A DNA stretch of 59,663 bases from an uncultured Clostridia bacterium (GCA_944372505.1 CALVZK010000006.1:1-59663), one strand, 5' to 3'. Shown: positions 1-10,344, numbered from the stretch's first letter. Made by a program: numbers and translations. Notes: generated from the sequence alone by a model not told the origin.

Positions 1-1530
1 ACAGGTAAAGCAGTAAATAATAAGGTATGGGATATTGCAAATAATGCAATGCTATATGCGAAATGGACAGCAAAAACGAACTGTGTATTAACATTCAACG
101 CAAATGGAGGGGACGTATCTGAAGCAAGTCGAAATCAAACATATAACGCAGTACTTGGTACATTGCCAATACCAACACGAACTGGGTATATATTCACAGG
201 GTGGTATACAAGTGCAAGTGGAGGTACAGAGGTAACTGCCTCAACAAAAATGGACGCAGAAAGCAAAACAATATACGCCCACTGGGAGGAAACATGGGCA
301 GCTAAAGGAAATTATTCAGAAGTATTATACATTGATACAGATGGATATTTTCAAATAGCAAGTGCTGAAGATTTAGCAAGATTGATTTTTTTGATTAATT
401 ATACAACACGTTCAGATGTGCTAACATTTAAATATAAATTAACAAATCACATAGACATGTCCCAATATTATTGGGAGCCGATAGGAACTAATTCTCGCCC
501 ATTTTCAAGTTTAATTGATGGACAAGGGTACACAATTTATGGATTACATACAATATCACAAAGTTTAAGAAAGGATAATGGAGGAGATAATAGCGGTTTA
601 TTTAGAGTAACAAAAAATGCAATAATAACAAATTTATATATAAAAGATGCAGAAATAAATGGGAAGAATAGTGTAGGTGGAATAATAGGATCTGCGACAA
701 ACAGTACGATAAAGTCAGTAGCAATAGAAGGACAAATAAACGGACAGGCAAATATAGGAGGAATAGCAGGTACATCATCAGGGACAACAATAAATGATTG
801 TTTAATAATAATAACAGGAACAACAAGTTCAACTAATAATGGATTATACACAGGATCAGCTACGTTAAATAACACACTATATAGAATAAATGGTATACAA
901 GGAAAAAGCAGTGGAACATTTGAAAATTGGGTGTATGTAGATAACATGGAATATCCATTGCCATCAGGATTGTCATGGCTTGCAAGTGGAGGAGAAATAG
1001 ACGACAAAATATTAAAACTATGGTCAGCAACAAATCTAATACCAAATGGAGATATGGAAGGGACAGGTTGGAATGTAAATGGAAGCAGTATAAGCTATAC
1101 AAAAGATAAAGCATATTCGGGAGAGTATTCAATTAAAATGGAAGGGATAGAATCTAAGCCAGAAATATTATTAAATTCATCTGCAAATATTACTATAACG
1201 AACGGACATATATATTATATCGTACTTTATGCTTATCAAGAAAACAAAATAAATAATGAATCAATAGATTGTTATTGGCCGGTAGTAGTCAATGGTTATT
1301 GCGGCCCACAAAGAACAAAAGAAGCTGGTGAATGGCAACTATATTCGTGGAGAGTAACAAAAACATTCGAAACAGGAGAATATACATTTAGATTTGATTT
1401 TGATAATAATTACAACAATAGCACAATTTATTTTGATAATGCAATATTAATAGATTTAACAGAGGTGTTTGGAGCAGGGAATGAACCAAGCCAAGCATGG
1501 CTTGATCAATACGAATATTTAATTAAATAA
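1..1530 (+). CDS. Large surface or tail-like protein, 3' part only (InlB-type repeat, GLUG repeats, C-terminal binding module)
   Basis: The reading frame is open to base 1, so the gene starts upstream; the ATG at 49 lies inside it. Three parts are visible. First is a Listeria/Bacteroides InlB-type B repeat (FNANGG ... GYIFTGWY ... IYAHW), with the tail of a preceding copy at the window edge. Next is a GLUG-type region with two copies of a VGGIIG/IGGIAG pattern (about bases 670-800). Last is a jelly-roll-like module (IPNGDMEG ... YSIKMEG ... IYFDNAILIDLT) ending in LTEVFGAGNEPSQAW. The FGAGNEP ending is one I associate with C-termini of phage tail and adhesin-like proteins of Firmicutes. The protein is probably secreted or cell-surface; the signal peptide would be outside the window. 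No LPxTG sorting motif or C-terminal membrane segment is present. Base composition looks less AT-rich than most neighbours. Function is inferred only from domain type. Confidence 0.75.
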   Translation, partial: TGKAVNNKVWDIANNAMLYAKWTAKTNCVLTFNANGGDVSEASRNQTYNAVLGTLPIPTRTGYIFTGWYTSASGGTEVTASTKMDAESKTIYAHWEETWAAKGNYSEVLYIDTDGYFQIASAEDLARLIFLINYTTRSDVLTFKYKLTNHIDMSQYYWEPIGTNSRPFSSLIDGQGYTIYGLHTISQSLRKDNGGDNSGLFRVTKNAIITNLYIKDAEINGKNSVGGIIGSATNSTIKSVAIEGQINGQANIGGIAGTSSGTTINDCLIIITGTTSSTNNGLYTGSATLNNTLYRINGIQGKSSGTFENWVYVDNMEYPLPSGLSWLASGGEIDDKILKLWSATNLIPNGDMEGTGWNVNGSSISYTKDKAYSGEYSIKMEGIESKPEILLNSSANITITNGHIYYIVLYAYQENKINNESIDCYWPVVVNGYCGPQRTKEAGEWQLYSWRVTKTFETGEYTFRFDFDNNYNNSTIYFDNAILIDLTEVFGAGNEPSQAWLDQYEYLIK

Positions 1531-1573
1531 CAATAAAATTAAATCTTATTATATAAAAACTTAAAATTATATA

Positions 1574-1604
1574 AAGACTTTATCTTTTTGATAAGGTCTT
1601 TTTT
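1574..1604 (+). terminator. Intrinsic terminator of the surface protein gene
   Basis: An 11-bp stem (AAGACTTTATC / GATAAGGTCTT, one G-T pair) with a five-T loop is followed by a T run, about 45 bases after the stop codon. Confidence 0.85.
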
Positions 1605-1650
1605 ATATTTAAATTTAATTCCAGAAATTGTAATTTTTAGTATACAAATT

Positions 1651-1676
1651 AAAAAAGAGGAGAGGTCCTCTTTTTT
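1651..1676. terminator. Bidirectional terminator between convergent genes
   Basis: AAAAAAGAGGA / TCCTCTTTTTT form an 11-bp stem around a four-base loop. The A and T tracts make it usable from either strand. It most likely stops the minus-strand gene at 1737-2501. Confidence 0.8.
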
Positions 1677-1736
1677 ATGTTAATTTTTGTGTCGTCAAAA
1701 AAATTTTAATATATTTTTGAAATAGAATATTTGGTA

Positions 1737-2501
1737 TTATACAAAATAATTTTGTGTAAAATTATTATAAATGTTTAATATTTCTAAATATCTATATTTT
1801 AGCAAAGATGAATAAGTTTGATTAGAACTAATTAAAACTCCGCTACAAAGGTTTTGACTTACCATTAAACATTCATTAAGCATATTTTTTAAATTTGTTA
1901 AAATTTCATTTTTGTTTATAAACATTGTTTCATAATCATCTATAATATTATTTAAATTATGGTGTACATTATTCACAGCAAGCCTTGCAGAAATTTCATT
2001 ATAAACTCCAGTATCTAAACTTATTGAAATATCATATATTTCATTGTAGTATTGGTATACACTATTTAGTGCTTTTATAAGTACTTTTTTCTCATCATTA
2101 TTAAATGTTCCATTAATAATTATAGAAGGGAAGGAAACTGTTATAATTTCACTTTCTAAATTTTGATTAATTTTTATACTATTTTGTACTAATATTGCAT
2201 CATTTTTTTCTAAATATGCACTAGTGATCACATGATAATATTCGTCTTGATACCATACAAAACCACCTGCGCCTATTTTTTGAAAATCTGAGGCCCGAGA
2301 AATAGACTCTTTTTCCACCTTTGATTTTGATAAAGAAATCATATATAAAGTAAATGAATTTGAATTTACATTTTCGCTTGATTGATCTGTTTTCACTAAA
2401 ATGTTGGAAATAAGAACTGCCATAATTGTGCAGAAAACTATGAATATAGTTAATATAGAAAATAAAAATATTTTTTTTGGACTTTTCATAATTTTTGGCA
2501 T
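1737..2501 (-). CDS. Membrane-anchored protein with a possible SPOR-like domain
   Basis: This is a 254-residue protein. A lysine-rich start is followed by one hydrophobic segment (about residues 11-33, IFLFSILTIFIVFCTIMAVL), giving a type II anchor with the bulk outside. Residues about 75-105 (GAGGFVWYQDEYYHVITSAY) resemble the core of SPOR-type peptidoglycan-binding domains found in clostridial sporulation proteins. The rest is helical with no motif I recognise. It is a single gene pointing away from groES, with its own terminator. A GGAG lies upstream of the ATG but about 17 bases away, so the exact start is uncertain; an internal ATG lies five codons in. A cell-envelope or sporulation role is an inference from the SPOR-like stretch. 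Confidence 0.6.
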   Translation of the reverse strand: MPKIMKSPKKIFLFSILTIFIVFCTIMAVLISNILVKTDQSSENVNSNSFTLYMISLSKSKVEKESISRASDFQKIGAGGFVWYQDEYYHVITSAYLEKNDAILVQNSIKINQNLESEIITVSFPSIIINGTFNNDEKKVLIKALNSVYQYYNEIYDISISLDTGVYNEISARLAVNNVHHNLNNIIDDYETMFINKNEILTNLKNMLNECLMVSQNLCSGVLISSNQTYSSLLKYRYLEILNIYNNFTQNYFV

Positions 2502-2586
2502 AAAAACTTGATTTTTTTCTCCATTTGATTTAATTTAATTTATGACAAAATTATGCAATCTATGAGTAAAAATATATCATATTAAT

Positions 2587-2614
2587 TTGAGAATAATTAA
2601 AATAGTTATATAAT
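2587..2614 (+). promoter_or_regulatory. groE promoter
   Basis: TTGAGA and TATAAT are separated by 16 bases and sit about 30 bases before groES. No CIRCE inverted repeat (TTAGCACTC-N9-GAGTGCTAA) is present between 2502 and 2645. Confidence 0.6.
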
Positions 2615-2645
2615 ATAGAGTGTAAAAATTTAAATAGGAGGAAAT

Positions 2646-4557
<1,912 letters not shown>

Positions 4558-4560
4558 AAT

Positions 4561-4588
4561 AAAAACTACCAATTTAGGTAGTTTTTGT
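4561..4588. terminator. Terminator between groEL and the convergent dehydrogenase gene
   Basis: AAAAACTACC / GGTAGTTTTT form a 10-bp stem with a six-base loop and a T-rich tail. It can act on both strands. Confidence 0.85.
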
Positions 4589-4592
4589 TTTT

Positions 4593-5378
4593 TTATTTAT
4601 CAATATAAAATAATTTTGTCATAGTTTTCAAAACTAAAGATTTTGGGAAAAATTTTTGTATTTGATATAAAATTTTATTTCTTGTTCCCATAACATATTG
4701 GGGCTTTAGCTTCTTTTTTGAAATAATTTTTGTCATTATTTTTATTGCAGTTTCAACACTCATTCGTTTATCTTCTCTAGAATCAATTCTTTCTGCAGAT
4801 AATCTTATTGCATCTTTATATCTTTCGTTTGTTTGAAAATCTTTTTTCCTATTTTTGGTAAAATTTGTTTTTATATCGCAAGGGCAAATTGCCGTTGATT
4901 GAATTTTTGTTTTACTTAATTCCATTCTTAAACAATCACTTAACATGCTTACTGCTGATTTGCTAGAGCAATAAAAAGCTCTAAAAGGCAATGGGAACAA
5001 TGCACATGCAGAACTTATATTGATTATTTTAGCATTTTCTCTCATTAGAGGAATAGCCAATTGTATAGCATATATTGTTCCAAACACGTTAACTGCGTAT
5101 TCTTTTTCAATTTGTTTTGAATCAATAAGTTCAATTGCTCCTGAAAGCCCGAATCCGGCACAATTAATTAAAATATCAATTTTATCTATTTTTTTTGCAA
5201 TATCTTCATATGCCTGTGCAAGTTTTTCTTTGTCCGAAACATCAAGGTTATAGTCATCTCCTTCTAAACTTATTCCTAAAACTTTATGGCCTCTCTCTTC
5301 ATAATATTTTCTTAAAGTTTGTCCAATACCACTAGATGAGCCTGTAATAATAATATTCAATTTTTTGACTTTTTTCAT
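4593..5378 (-). CDS. Short-chain dehydrogenase/reductase (SDR)
   Basis: A 261-residue cytosolic NAD(P)-dependent oxidoreductase of the classical SDR family. The Rossmann nucleotide-binding motif TGSSSGIG is at residues 12-19, NCAG at 71-74, the catalytic Ser in INISSA near 121, and the catalytic pair Y135-x-x-x-K139 in AFYCSSKSA. The basic C-terminal part (residues 225-261) is longer than in minimal SDRs and resembles lipid- or membrane-associated members. The substrate cannot be read from the sequence. The gene stands alone between groEL and a divergent membrane-protein gene and has its own promoter. Confidence 0.9.
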   Translation of the reverse strand: MKKVKKLNIIITGSSSGIGQTLRKYYEERGHKVLGISLEGDDYNLDVSDKEKLAQAYEDIAKKIDKIDILINCAGFGLSGAIELIDSKQIEKEYAVNVFGTIYAIQLAIPLMRENAKIINISSACALFPLPFRAFYCSSKSAVSMLSDCLRMELSKTKIQSTAICPCDIKTNFTKNRKKDFQTNERYKDAIRLSAERIDSREDKRMSVETAIKIMTKIISKKKLKPQYVMGTRNKILYQIQKFFPKSLVLKTMTKLFYIDK

Positions 5379-5409
5379 GTTTTTACCTCGTTATAATTTA
5401 GTTTAAAGT

Positions 5410-5437
5410 AGTATATAATAAAAATATAAAATTTCAA
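5410..5437 (-). promoter_or_regulatory. Promoter of the SDR gene
   Basis: On the minus strand TTGAAA (5437-5432) and TATACT (5415-5410) are spaced 16 bases, about 30 bases before the start codon. Confidence 0.55.
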
Positions 5438-5443
5438 AATAAT

Positions 5444-5472
5444 TTGACTTAAATTATGTATAATGTTATATT
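5444..5472 (+). promoter_or_regulatory. Promoter of the SHOCT membrane protein gene
   Basis: TTGACT and TATATT are spaced 17 bases, with a GGGG ribosome site shortly downstream. It is divergent from the SDR promoter. Confidence 0.5.
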
Positions 5473-5493
5473 ATACTTTAATAAGGGGATAAA

Positions 5494-5979
5494 ATGAATT
5501 CTACAAAAAAGTATTTAATTATTGCTGCCATAATTACAAGTATATTAAGTATTGCTTATGATATATATAATATAGTAAGTTGGTTTTTATTGGAGCCTTC
5601 TTTAAGAAGTTCAACATTTTATGTAGTTTTTAGTTTTTTAGAAATAGTAGCTAGTATAGCAGTAGTAGTTTTACTTATCTTGGCTATATGGAAGAATGGG
5701 GTTTTATTTAGAAAGAGATATGGATATTACATGACAGCTCTCGTGTTATCAATAATATTTAATTTGTTTTCTATAACTTCAATTTTGTTAATCATAACAA
5801 TGTTTATTTCAGACTGGGTTTGGATTAAGCCTGAAAAAAATGAAGAAAATAAAACAGTAAATAATGTAGAGATTATTGATAAAAGTAGAGAGGAAAAAAT
5901 TGCACAGCTTAGGAAACAAAAAGAGAACGGCGAAATCACTGAAGAGGAATTTCAAAAAGAACTTTTAAAATTATTATAA
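5494..5979 (+). CDS. Four-helix membrane protein with C-terminal SHOCT domain
   Basis: A 161-residue protein with four hydrophobic segments (about residues 7-31, 43-64, 75-95 and 95-110). A charged linker and a C-terminal SHOCT-type motif follow (REEKIAQLRKQKENGEITEEEFQKE, residues about 130-157). SHOCT (short C-terminal) domains are short helical hairpins found at the ends of many Gram-positive membrane proteins and are thought to mediate oligomerisation; the specific role here is unknown. It has its own promoter and a terminator, so it appears monocistronic. Confidence 0.75.
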   Translation: MNSTKKYLIIAAIITSILSIAYDIYNIVSWFLLEPSLRSSTFYVVFSFLEIVASIAVVVLLILAIWKNGVLFRKRYGYYMTALVLSIIFNLFSITSILLIITMFISDWVWIKPEKNEENKTVNNVEIIDKSREEKIAQLRKQKENGEITEEEFQKELLKLL

Positions 5980-5991
5980 AAGAAAAAATAA

Positions 5992-6016
5992 AAAGAATTG
6001 TGAACAATTCTTTTTT
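5992..6016. terminator. Terminator between convergent SHOCT protein and tadA
   Basis: AAAGAATTGT / ACAATTCTTT form a 10-bp stem with a two-base loop followed by T's. Confidence 0.8.
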
Positions 6017-6456
6017 TATCGTTTTTCTTTAAAAAATTTTTTTAATAATTCGCTGGATTGTTCTTCGTACTTTTTATCTTGAATTAGATTAACCTTATGA
6101 TTTAATCTGTTGCTGTTTAAAATTAATTCACAAAGTCCATCATTAGAAGTTTGTTCTTTACATGCAAATATAACTGTTTTGATTCTAGAATTGCAAATTG
6201 CTCCTGCACACATAGGACAAGGCTCGAGTGTAACAAACAAAATACAGTCATCTAGACGCCAAGATTTTAGTTTTTTACACGCTTTGTTTATAGCAATTAT
6301 TTCCGCATGTAAAAGAGCATTTTGTTTTTTTTCTCTTTTATTGTAACCTTTTGCAATTATTTTATCATTTTTTACAATTACAGCACCTATTGGTACTTCA
6401 TTTTTTTTGTATGCTAATTGGGCAAATTTTAATGCCTCATTCATAAAATCTTTCAT
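6016..6456 (-). CDS. tadA: tRNA-specific adenosine deaminase TadA
   Basis: A 146-residue zinc deaminase that converts A34 to inosine in tRNA-Arg(ACG). The catalytic HAEI motif gives H50 and E52. The zinc cysteines are C80 and C83 in EPCPMCAGA. The N-terminal MNEALKFAQLA helix and VPIGAVIVKND strand are typical. The length is slightly short of the usual 150-165. No clear ribosome site precedes the first ATG; a second ATG four codons in is possible. A guanine or cytosine deaminase is the alternative, but the motif context favours TadA. Confidence 0.92.
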   Translation of the reverse strand: MKDFMNEALKFAQLAYKKNEVPIGAVIVKNDKIIAKGYNKREKKQNALLHAEIIAINKACKKLKSWRLDDCILFVTLEPCPMCAGAICNSRIKTVIFACKEQTSNDGLCELILNSNRLNHKVNLIQDKKYEEQSSELLKKFFKEKR

Positions 6457-6500
6457 GAAATTATTTTAAATAAAATTATATTTAAAGTAAAGTACTTTTG

Positions 6501-6529
6501 TTGTAATTTAATTTTTTATGTTGTATAAT
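6501..6529 (+). promoter_or_regulatory. Promoter of first CPBP protease gene (apparently leaderless)
   Basis: TTGTAA and TATAAT are spaced exactly 17 bases. The expected start site (about seven bases after the -10) falls on or next to the ATG at 6537, and no ribosome site is present. Confidence 0.6.
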
Positions 6530-6536
6530 AGAAAAG

Positions 6537-7508
6537 ATGGAAAAGAATTTTACTTATGAAAAAAGAAAATATTACAATGATAAAGATAGTTCGCTTGTTT
6601 ATTTAATAGCAATATTTTTACCATTTTTGCTATCTTTATTATTTACATTAATTGTAAATGTTATAAGTGGTGCTACCGGTATTGATGGCAAAGTAATAAC
6701 ATCTAACATATGGTATATAGCAAGTTTAAGCATTATAATGGGAATTGCATATGTAGTTTTATATTTAGTTTATAATAAAGCTAATAATATAAGTTATAAT
6801 GCTATAAAAATTGACTTTAAGATGAAATGGCACACATATTTAATAATAATAGCTATTGGAATTATTTCTTTATTTGGATTGCAATATTTTATTTCGATTA
6901 TAGATAAGTTTTTAACAACTGTGGGATATCCTTTACAAAATAGTACTTCAATAGATCCAAAAGATGCTGGGACATTCATATTAGCAATTTTTGTTATGGC
7001 AGTAATACCATCAATCACAGAAGAATTGCTTTTTAGAGGGATAATTTTACAAGGCTTAAGAAAGCGCTTTGGAGATATAGGTGCGATTTATATGACGGCA
7101 TTGCTTTTTGCGTTAATGCATATGAGTTTTCAACAATTAATATACCCTTTTATTTTAGGAAGTATAATGGGATATATAGTTATAAGAACAGGTTCATTAA
7201 TTTCATCTATCGTTGTTCATTTCATTAATAACTTCTTGGTAATCATGTTTGCCTTTATTGAAAACACAACAGGATTTTCGCTTGAAATTGGTGGTTGGGT
7301 AATTTATTTGATAGGTTGTATTTTATTATTTGTGACTATTGGTATAATTTATATAATAGATAGGTTTTATTTTAAGCATAAAAACATGAAGGAAGAAGAA
7401 ATACAAGAAAAGAAAATATTTGCGCCCAAATTACTCTATATTTCAATTGGAGTTGCATTGTTTTTATATGCATTAGTAGAAATTACAAATATAGTAACTA
7501 ATACTTAA
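6537..7508 (+). CDS. CPBP (CAAX/Abi-type) intramembrane protease, copy 1
   Basis: A 323-residue polytopic membrane protein with about eight hydrophobic segments. It carries the glutamate protease motifs of the CPBP family: EELLFR (E162, E163, R167), FALMH (F191, H195) and HFINN (H228, N232). In bacteria these enzymes act on prenylated or membrane-embedded peptides, including self-immunity to bacteriocins; the substrate here is unknown. A second family member follows after 76 bases. The ATG sits directly downstream of a consensus promoter with no ribosome site, suggesting a leaderless message. Confidence 0.88.
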   Translation: MEKNFTYEKRKYYNDKDSSLVYLIAIFLPFLLSLLFTLIVNVISGATGIDGKVITSNIWYIASLSIIMGIAYVVLYLVYNKANNISYNAIKIDFKMKWHTYLIIIAIGIISLFGLQYFISIIDKFLTTVGYPLQNSTSIDPKDAGTFILAIFVMAVIPSITEELLFRGIILQGLRKRFGDIGAIYMTALLFALMHMSFQQLIYPFILGSIMGYIVIRTGSLISSIVVHFINNFLVIMFAFIENTTGFSLEIGGWVIYLIGCILLFVTIGIIYIIDRFYFKHKNMKEEEIQEKKIFAPKLLYISIGVALFLYALVEITNIVTNT

Positions 7509-7584
7509 TTCATTAATTAAGATTACGGCTAATATATTATATAATGATTTAATTCGATTATAAATTTTAAAGGGATAACTTTTC

Positions 7585-8730
7585 ATGAATTATAAAAACA
7601 AGACAATAAAAAATTCTTTAATATGCTATTTTTTAATAGTTGTCTTTTTTGTTGGTATAAGAATATTATCTTATTTTGGTCTTTTAAATTTTTTAGGGAA
7701 AACTGGTGAGATAATTGCAAATATAGTTATACAAGTAGGATTTTTATTTTCTATATCTCTATTTTTATTTGGATTTCTCCAAAAAAGTAAAACCAAAGAT
7801 GTACTAGTATTTTATGGGTATAAAAAGATATCCTGGAAAGGTATTCTATATTCGGTTTTGATTGGTATAGTTGTATATATTTTAAATATTTTTGTTGCTG
7901 CATTTTTTAATTCAATTTTGCAAAGTTTAGGTTATACATTCTCTTCATCTTCATCTACTGGCTATTATCCATTTTGGCTTTTTGTTGTAAATTTAATTAT
8001 GACGGCTATTTTACCTGCAATTTGTGAAGAAACTGCGCATAGAGGTATGTTATTAAAAAGTCTTTCTGGCTATGGTTATAAAAAAGCAATTATAATTTCT
8101 GCATTATTATTTGGATTATTGCATTTAAACATTGAACAATTTTTCTATGCAACAATAATAGGGCTATATTTAGGATATTTGTCAATTTTATGCGACACTA
8201 TATATCCTGCCATAATAATTCATTTCATGAACAATGGTATAGGAGTTTTAATGTCTTATGCCACATCTAATAATGTACCTTTAAATGCAATGTTTACATG
8301 GATAGATTATAGTTTGATAAATAATCCTATCATTGGATTAATATTTGTGATTTGTTTAATTGTCCTACTTGTATTTGCTTTAAAAGCGCTTACCAAACGT
8401 TTGTTTAAAGAAACGGCAATTAAAAACATAAATAGACTACAAATCGCATTAATAACGCAAATAGAAAGAGAAAGGTATTTTAACGAGATAAATGAAATTA
8501 TAAATGACAATAAAACAGAAAAAAATAAAGATATAATTTCATTCGAGGATTTTGATAGAATGTATAAAGAAAAAATGATAGATACTGGGAATGGTGGTGA
8601 AATAGATAATTCTTTATTAAATGAAGAAAAAAATTCAAAAAGCGATAAAGTTATAAAAATTCTTTTATTTTTAACATTTCTTTTAAGTGGAGTATTAACA
8701 TTATTTACTTTTATTTGGGGAGTGTTGTGA
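7585..8730 (+). CDS. CPBP intramembrane protease, copy 2, with cytoplasmic extension
   Basis: A 381-residue membrane protein. The motifs are EETAHR (E148, E149, R153), FGLLH (H180) and HFMNN (H213, N217), all intact. After the protease core it has a charged, probably cytoplasmic stretch of about 90 residues (280-365), then a final hydrophobic segment (ILLFLTFLLSGVLTLF). That extension is absent from copy 1. An AAAGGGAT ribosome site precedes the ATG. A possible -10 (TATAAT, 7540-7545) lies in the gap, so it may have its own promoter. The stop codon overlaps the rlmH start. Confidence 0.87.
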   Translation: MNYKNKTIKNSLICYFLIVVFFVGIRILSYFGLLNFLGKTGEIIANIVIQVGFLFSISLFLFGFLQKSKTKDVLVFYGYKKISWKGILYSVLIGIVVYILNIFVAAFFNSILQSLGYTFSSSSSTGYYPFWLFVVNLIMTAILPAICEETAHRGMLLKSLSGYGYKKAIIISALLFGLLHLNIEQFFYATIIGLYLGYLSILCDTIYPAIIIHFMNNGIGVLMSYATSNNVPLNAMFTWIDYSLINNPIIGLIFVICLIVLLVFALKALTKRLFKETAIKNINRLQIALITQIERERYFNEINEIINDNKTEKNKDIISFEDFDRMYKEKMIDTGNGGEIDNSLLNEEKNSKSDKVIKILLFLTFLLSGVLTLFTFIWGVL

Positions 8731-9185
8731 TGACTATAAGAATTGTTTGCGTTGGGACATTAAAAGAAAAATTTTGGACAGAAGCCTGTAATGAATATAT
8801 AAAAAGACTTAATAAATTTTGCAAGATTGAAATTATAGAGGTGGCGGAAGAAAACAAATATTCAATTGTCGAAAAGATAAAAGAGATAGAAGGTAAAAAT
8901 ATACTAGAGAAGGTTAAAGGAAAAACCTATCTGCTTGATTTATGCGGAAATCAGTATAGCAGTGAAGAATTTGCTATAAATTTAAAAAATGATCTTTTAA
9001 ATAATAGTGTTATTTCGTTTATAATAGGTGGATCAAATGGAGTTAGTGAAGAAGTAAAACAAAAAATAAAATATAAAATTTCTTTTGGAAAAACTACGTT
9101 CCCACACAATTTAGCAAGAGTGATTTTACTAGAACAAATTTATCGTTGTTTTATGATAAATAGTGGTAGCACATACCACAAATAA
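8730..9185 (+). CDS. rlmH: 23S rRNA pseudouridine-1915 N3-methyltransferase RlmH
   Basis: A SPOUT-fold methyltransferase that methylates pseudouridine 1915 in helix 69 of 23S rRNA. The start is placed at the ATG at 8730, which overlaps the upstream TGA (TGATG), giving 151 residues against about 159 usual. It begins MTIRIVCVGTLKEKFW. The SAM-binding knot is visible in FIIGGSNGVSEEVKQ and in FGKTTFPHNLARVILLEQIYR near the end, and it closes with the usual STYHK. Translational coupling to the CPBP gene is likely, although there is no functional link. Confidence 0.96.
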   Translation: MTIRIVCVGTLKEKFWTEACNEYIKRLNKFCKIEIIEVAEENKYSIVEKIKEIEGKNILEKVKGKTYLLDLCGNQYSSEEFAINLKNDLLNNSVISFIIGGSNGVSEEVKQKIKYKISFGKTTFPHNLARVILLEQIYRCFMINSGSTYHK

Positions 9186-9188
9186 TAA

Positions 9189-9272
9189 TTAAACAAGATT
9201 AAAAAACATAATACAAAATAAACAACCACCTAGTATTGCTAAATAAGTTAATAACGATATATTTTTAAACAT
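9189..9272 (-). CDS. Possible 27-residue membrane peptide
   Basis: A short frame reads MFKNISLLTYLAILGG then CLFCIMFFNLV, almost entirely one hydrophobic helix. An AAGGA lies about 10 bases upstream. It is on the same strand as, and 35 bases downstream of, the DUF378 gene, so it could be co-transcribed. Nothing else supports it; length and composition alone could arise by chance in AT-rich DNA. Confidence 0.3.
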   Translation of the reverse strand: MFKNISLLTYLAILGGCLFCIMFFNLV

Positions 9273-9307
9273 ATGAACATTTTCCTTTATTTGTGAATAA
9301 TAATGAA

Positions 9308-9751
9308 TTATCTATATTTATTTTCATCATCAAAGTGTTCATCAAATAAGCCTCTTTCATTTGTATGATTATAATGATGATAATCCTGATACGATTCACC
9401 TCGTTGATGGGAGAAATTTGAATTGTTGGTGTCATCAAAGTGTTCTTTGCCTGCTTCAATATTGTTACGAACATATTCGTGTTCTTGTTGAGAATTAGTT
9501 AAAACTTTGTCAATATTTTTCTTTAAATCTTTTTTATTGTTTTTACTAAAAATAGAAATAACACCTTTACCTTTAATAAGTTTAAATAACAATATAGCAC
9601 TAGAAACGCCAATAATAATATAGATAATACGAGAGAAAACACTAGCTTGATAACCAAATATGCCAGCGACAAAATCATATTGTAACAATCCTATCAACAA
9701 CCAATTTATACTTCCAATAATAGTTAGTATAAAACAAATAATCGTGAGCAT
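9308..9751 (-). CDS. DUF378 membrane protein
   Basis: A 147-residue protein whose first 75 residues match the DUF378 pattern: a helix with GSINWLLIGLLQYDFVAGIFG, then SRIIYIIIGVSSAILLF, giving two membrane segments. The C-terminal 70 residues are hydrophilic and rich in Asn, Asp, His and Glu, with no recognisable fold. Typical DUF378 proteins are only about 70-80 residues, so the tail is an addition. A GGAGG ribosome site sits eight bases before the ATG. Function of the family is unknown. Confidence 0.8.
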   Translation of the reverse strand: MLTIICFILTIIGSINWLLIGLLQYDFVAGIFGYQASVFSRIIYIIIGVSSAILLFKLIKGKGVISIFSKNNKKDLKKNIDKVLTNSQQEHEYVRNNIEAGKEHFDDTNNSNFSHQRGESYQDYHHYNHTNERGLFDEHFDDENKYR

Positions 9752-9817
9752 AATAATATCCTCCAGAATTATTGTTTGCTTTTAAATAAAAAAAAATTCT
9801 TATTAGTTTAAAAAAGA

Positions 9818-9846
9818 TTGACTTTTTAAATTTAAATGAATATAAT
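9818..9846 (+). promoter_or_regulatory. greA promoter
   Basis: TTGACT and TATAAT are spaced 17 bases; the ATG is 33 bases further on. Confidence 0.75.
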
Positions 9847-9879
9847 ATAACACTGATAGTAAAAAAAGGAGTTAATAAA

Positions 9880-10344
9880 ATGACACATATCTTGACACCA
9901 GAAGGGAAAAAACAACTAGAAGAAAAACTCGATTATTACAGAAAAGTAAAAAGAGTTGAAGTAAGCAAAAAGATAGGTACAGCTAGAGAATTTGGTGACT
10001 TATCCGAAAACTCCGAGTACGATGCTGCAAAAGAAGAACAGGCTCAAATAGAGGCAGAAATAAGAGAAATGGAAGATATTCTTTTAAATTGCCAAATTGT
10101 TGATGATAAGAAAAAAAATGGAGATACAGTAACAATAGGTTCTACTGTAAAGCTTTATGATGAAGAATTTGATGAAGAGTTGCAATATAGAATATTAGGT
10201 TCTACAGAAAGTAATCCTTCACAAGGAATAATAAGTAATATTTCACCAGTAGGTTCAGCTTTATTAGGGCACAAAAAAGGTGACGAAATTAAAGTAAAAA
10301 CTGGCAATGATTTTATCGTTTATAAAATTTTGGAAGTTAAATAA
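9880..10344 (+). CDS. greA: Transcription elongation factor GreA
   Basis: A 154-residue factor that enters the secondary channel of RNA polymerase and stimulates cleavage of backtracked RNA. The N-terminal coiled coil carries the acidic tip in AREFGDLSENSEYDAAK (residues about 37-53, with the D/E pair). The C-terminal FKBP-like domain has the GxxxPVGSALLGHKKGDEI signature near residues 126-142. AAAGGAG precedes the ATG. It is monocistronic, with its own promoter and a long terminator hairpin. Confidence 0.97.
   Translation: MTHILTPEGKKQLEEKLDYYRKVKRVEVSKKIGTAREFGDLSENSEYDAAKEEQAQIEAEIREMEDILLNCQIVDDKKKNGDTVTIGSTVKLYDEEFDEELQYRILGSTESNPSQGIISNISPVGSALLGHKKGDEIKVKTGNDFIVYKILEVK

Noticed and set aside
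537-1132. Long minus-strand reading frames opposite the GLUG region
   Set aside because: They are Leu/Pro/Ser-rich shadows of the Asn/Gly/Thr-rich repeats on the plus strand, overlap each other in different frames, and have no ribosome sites.
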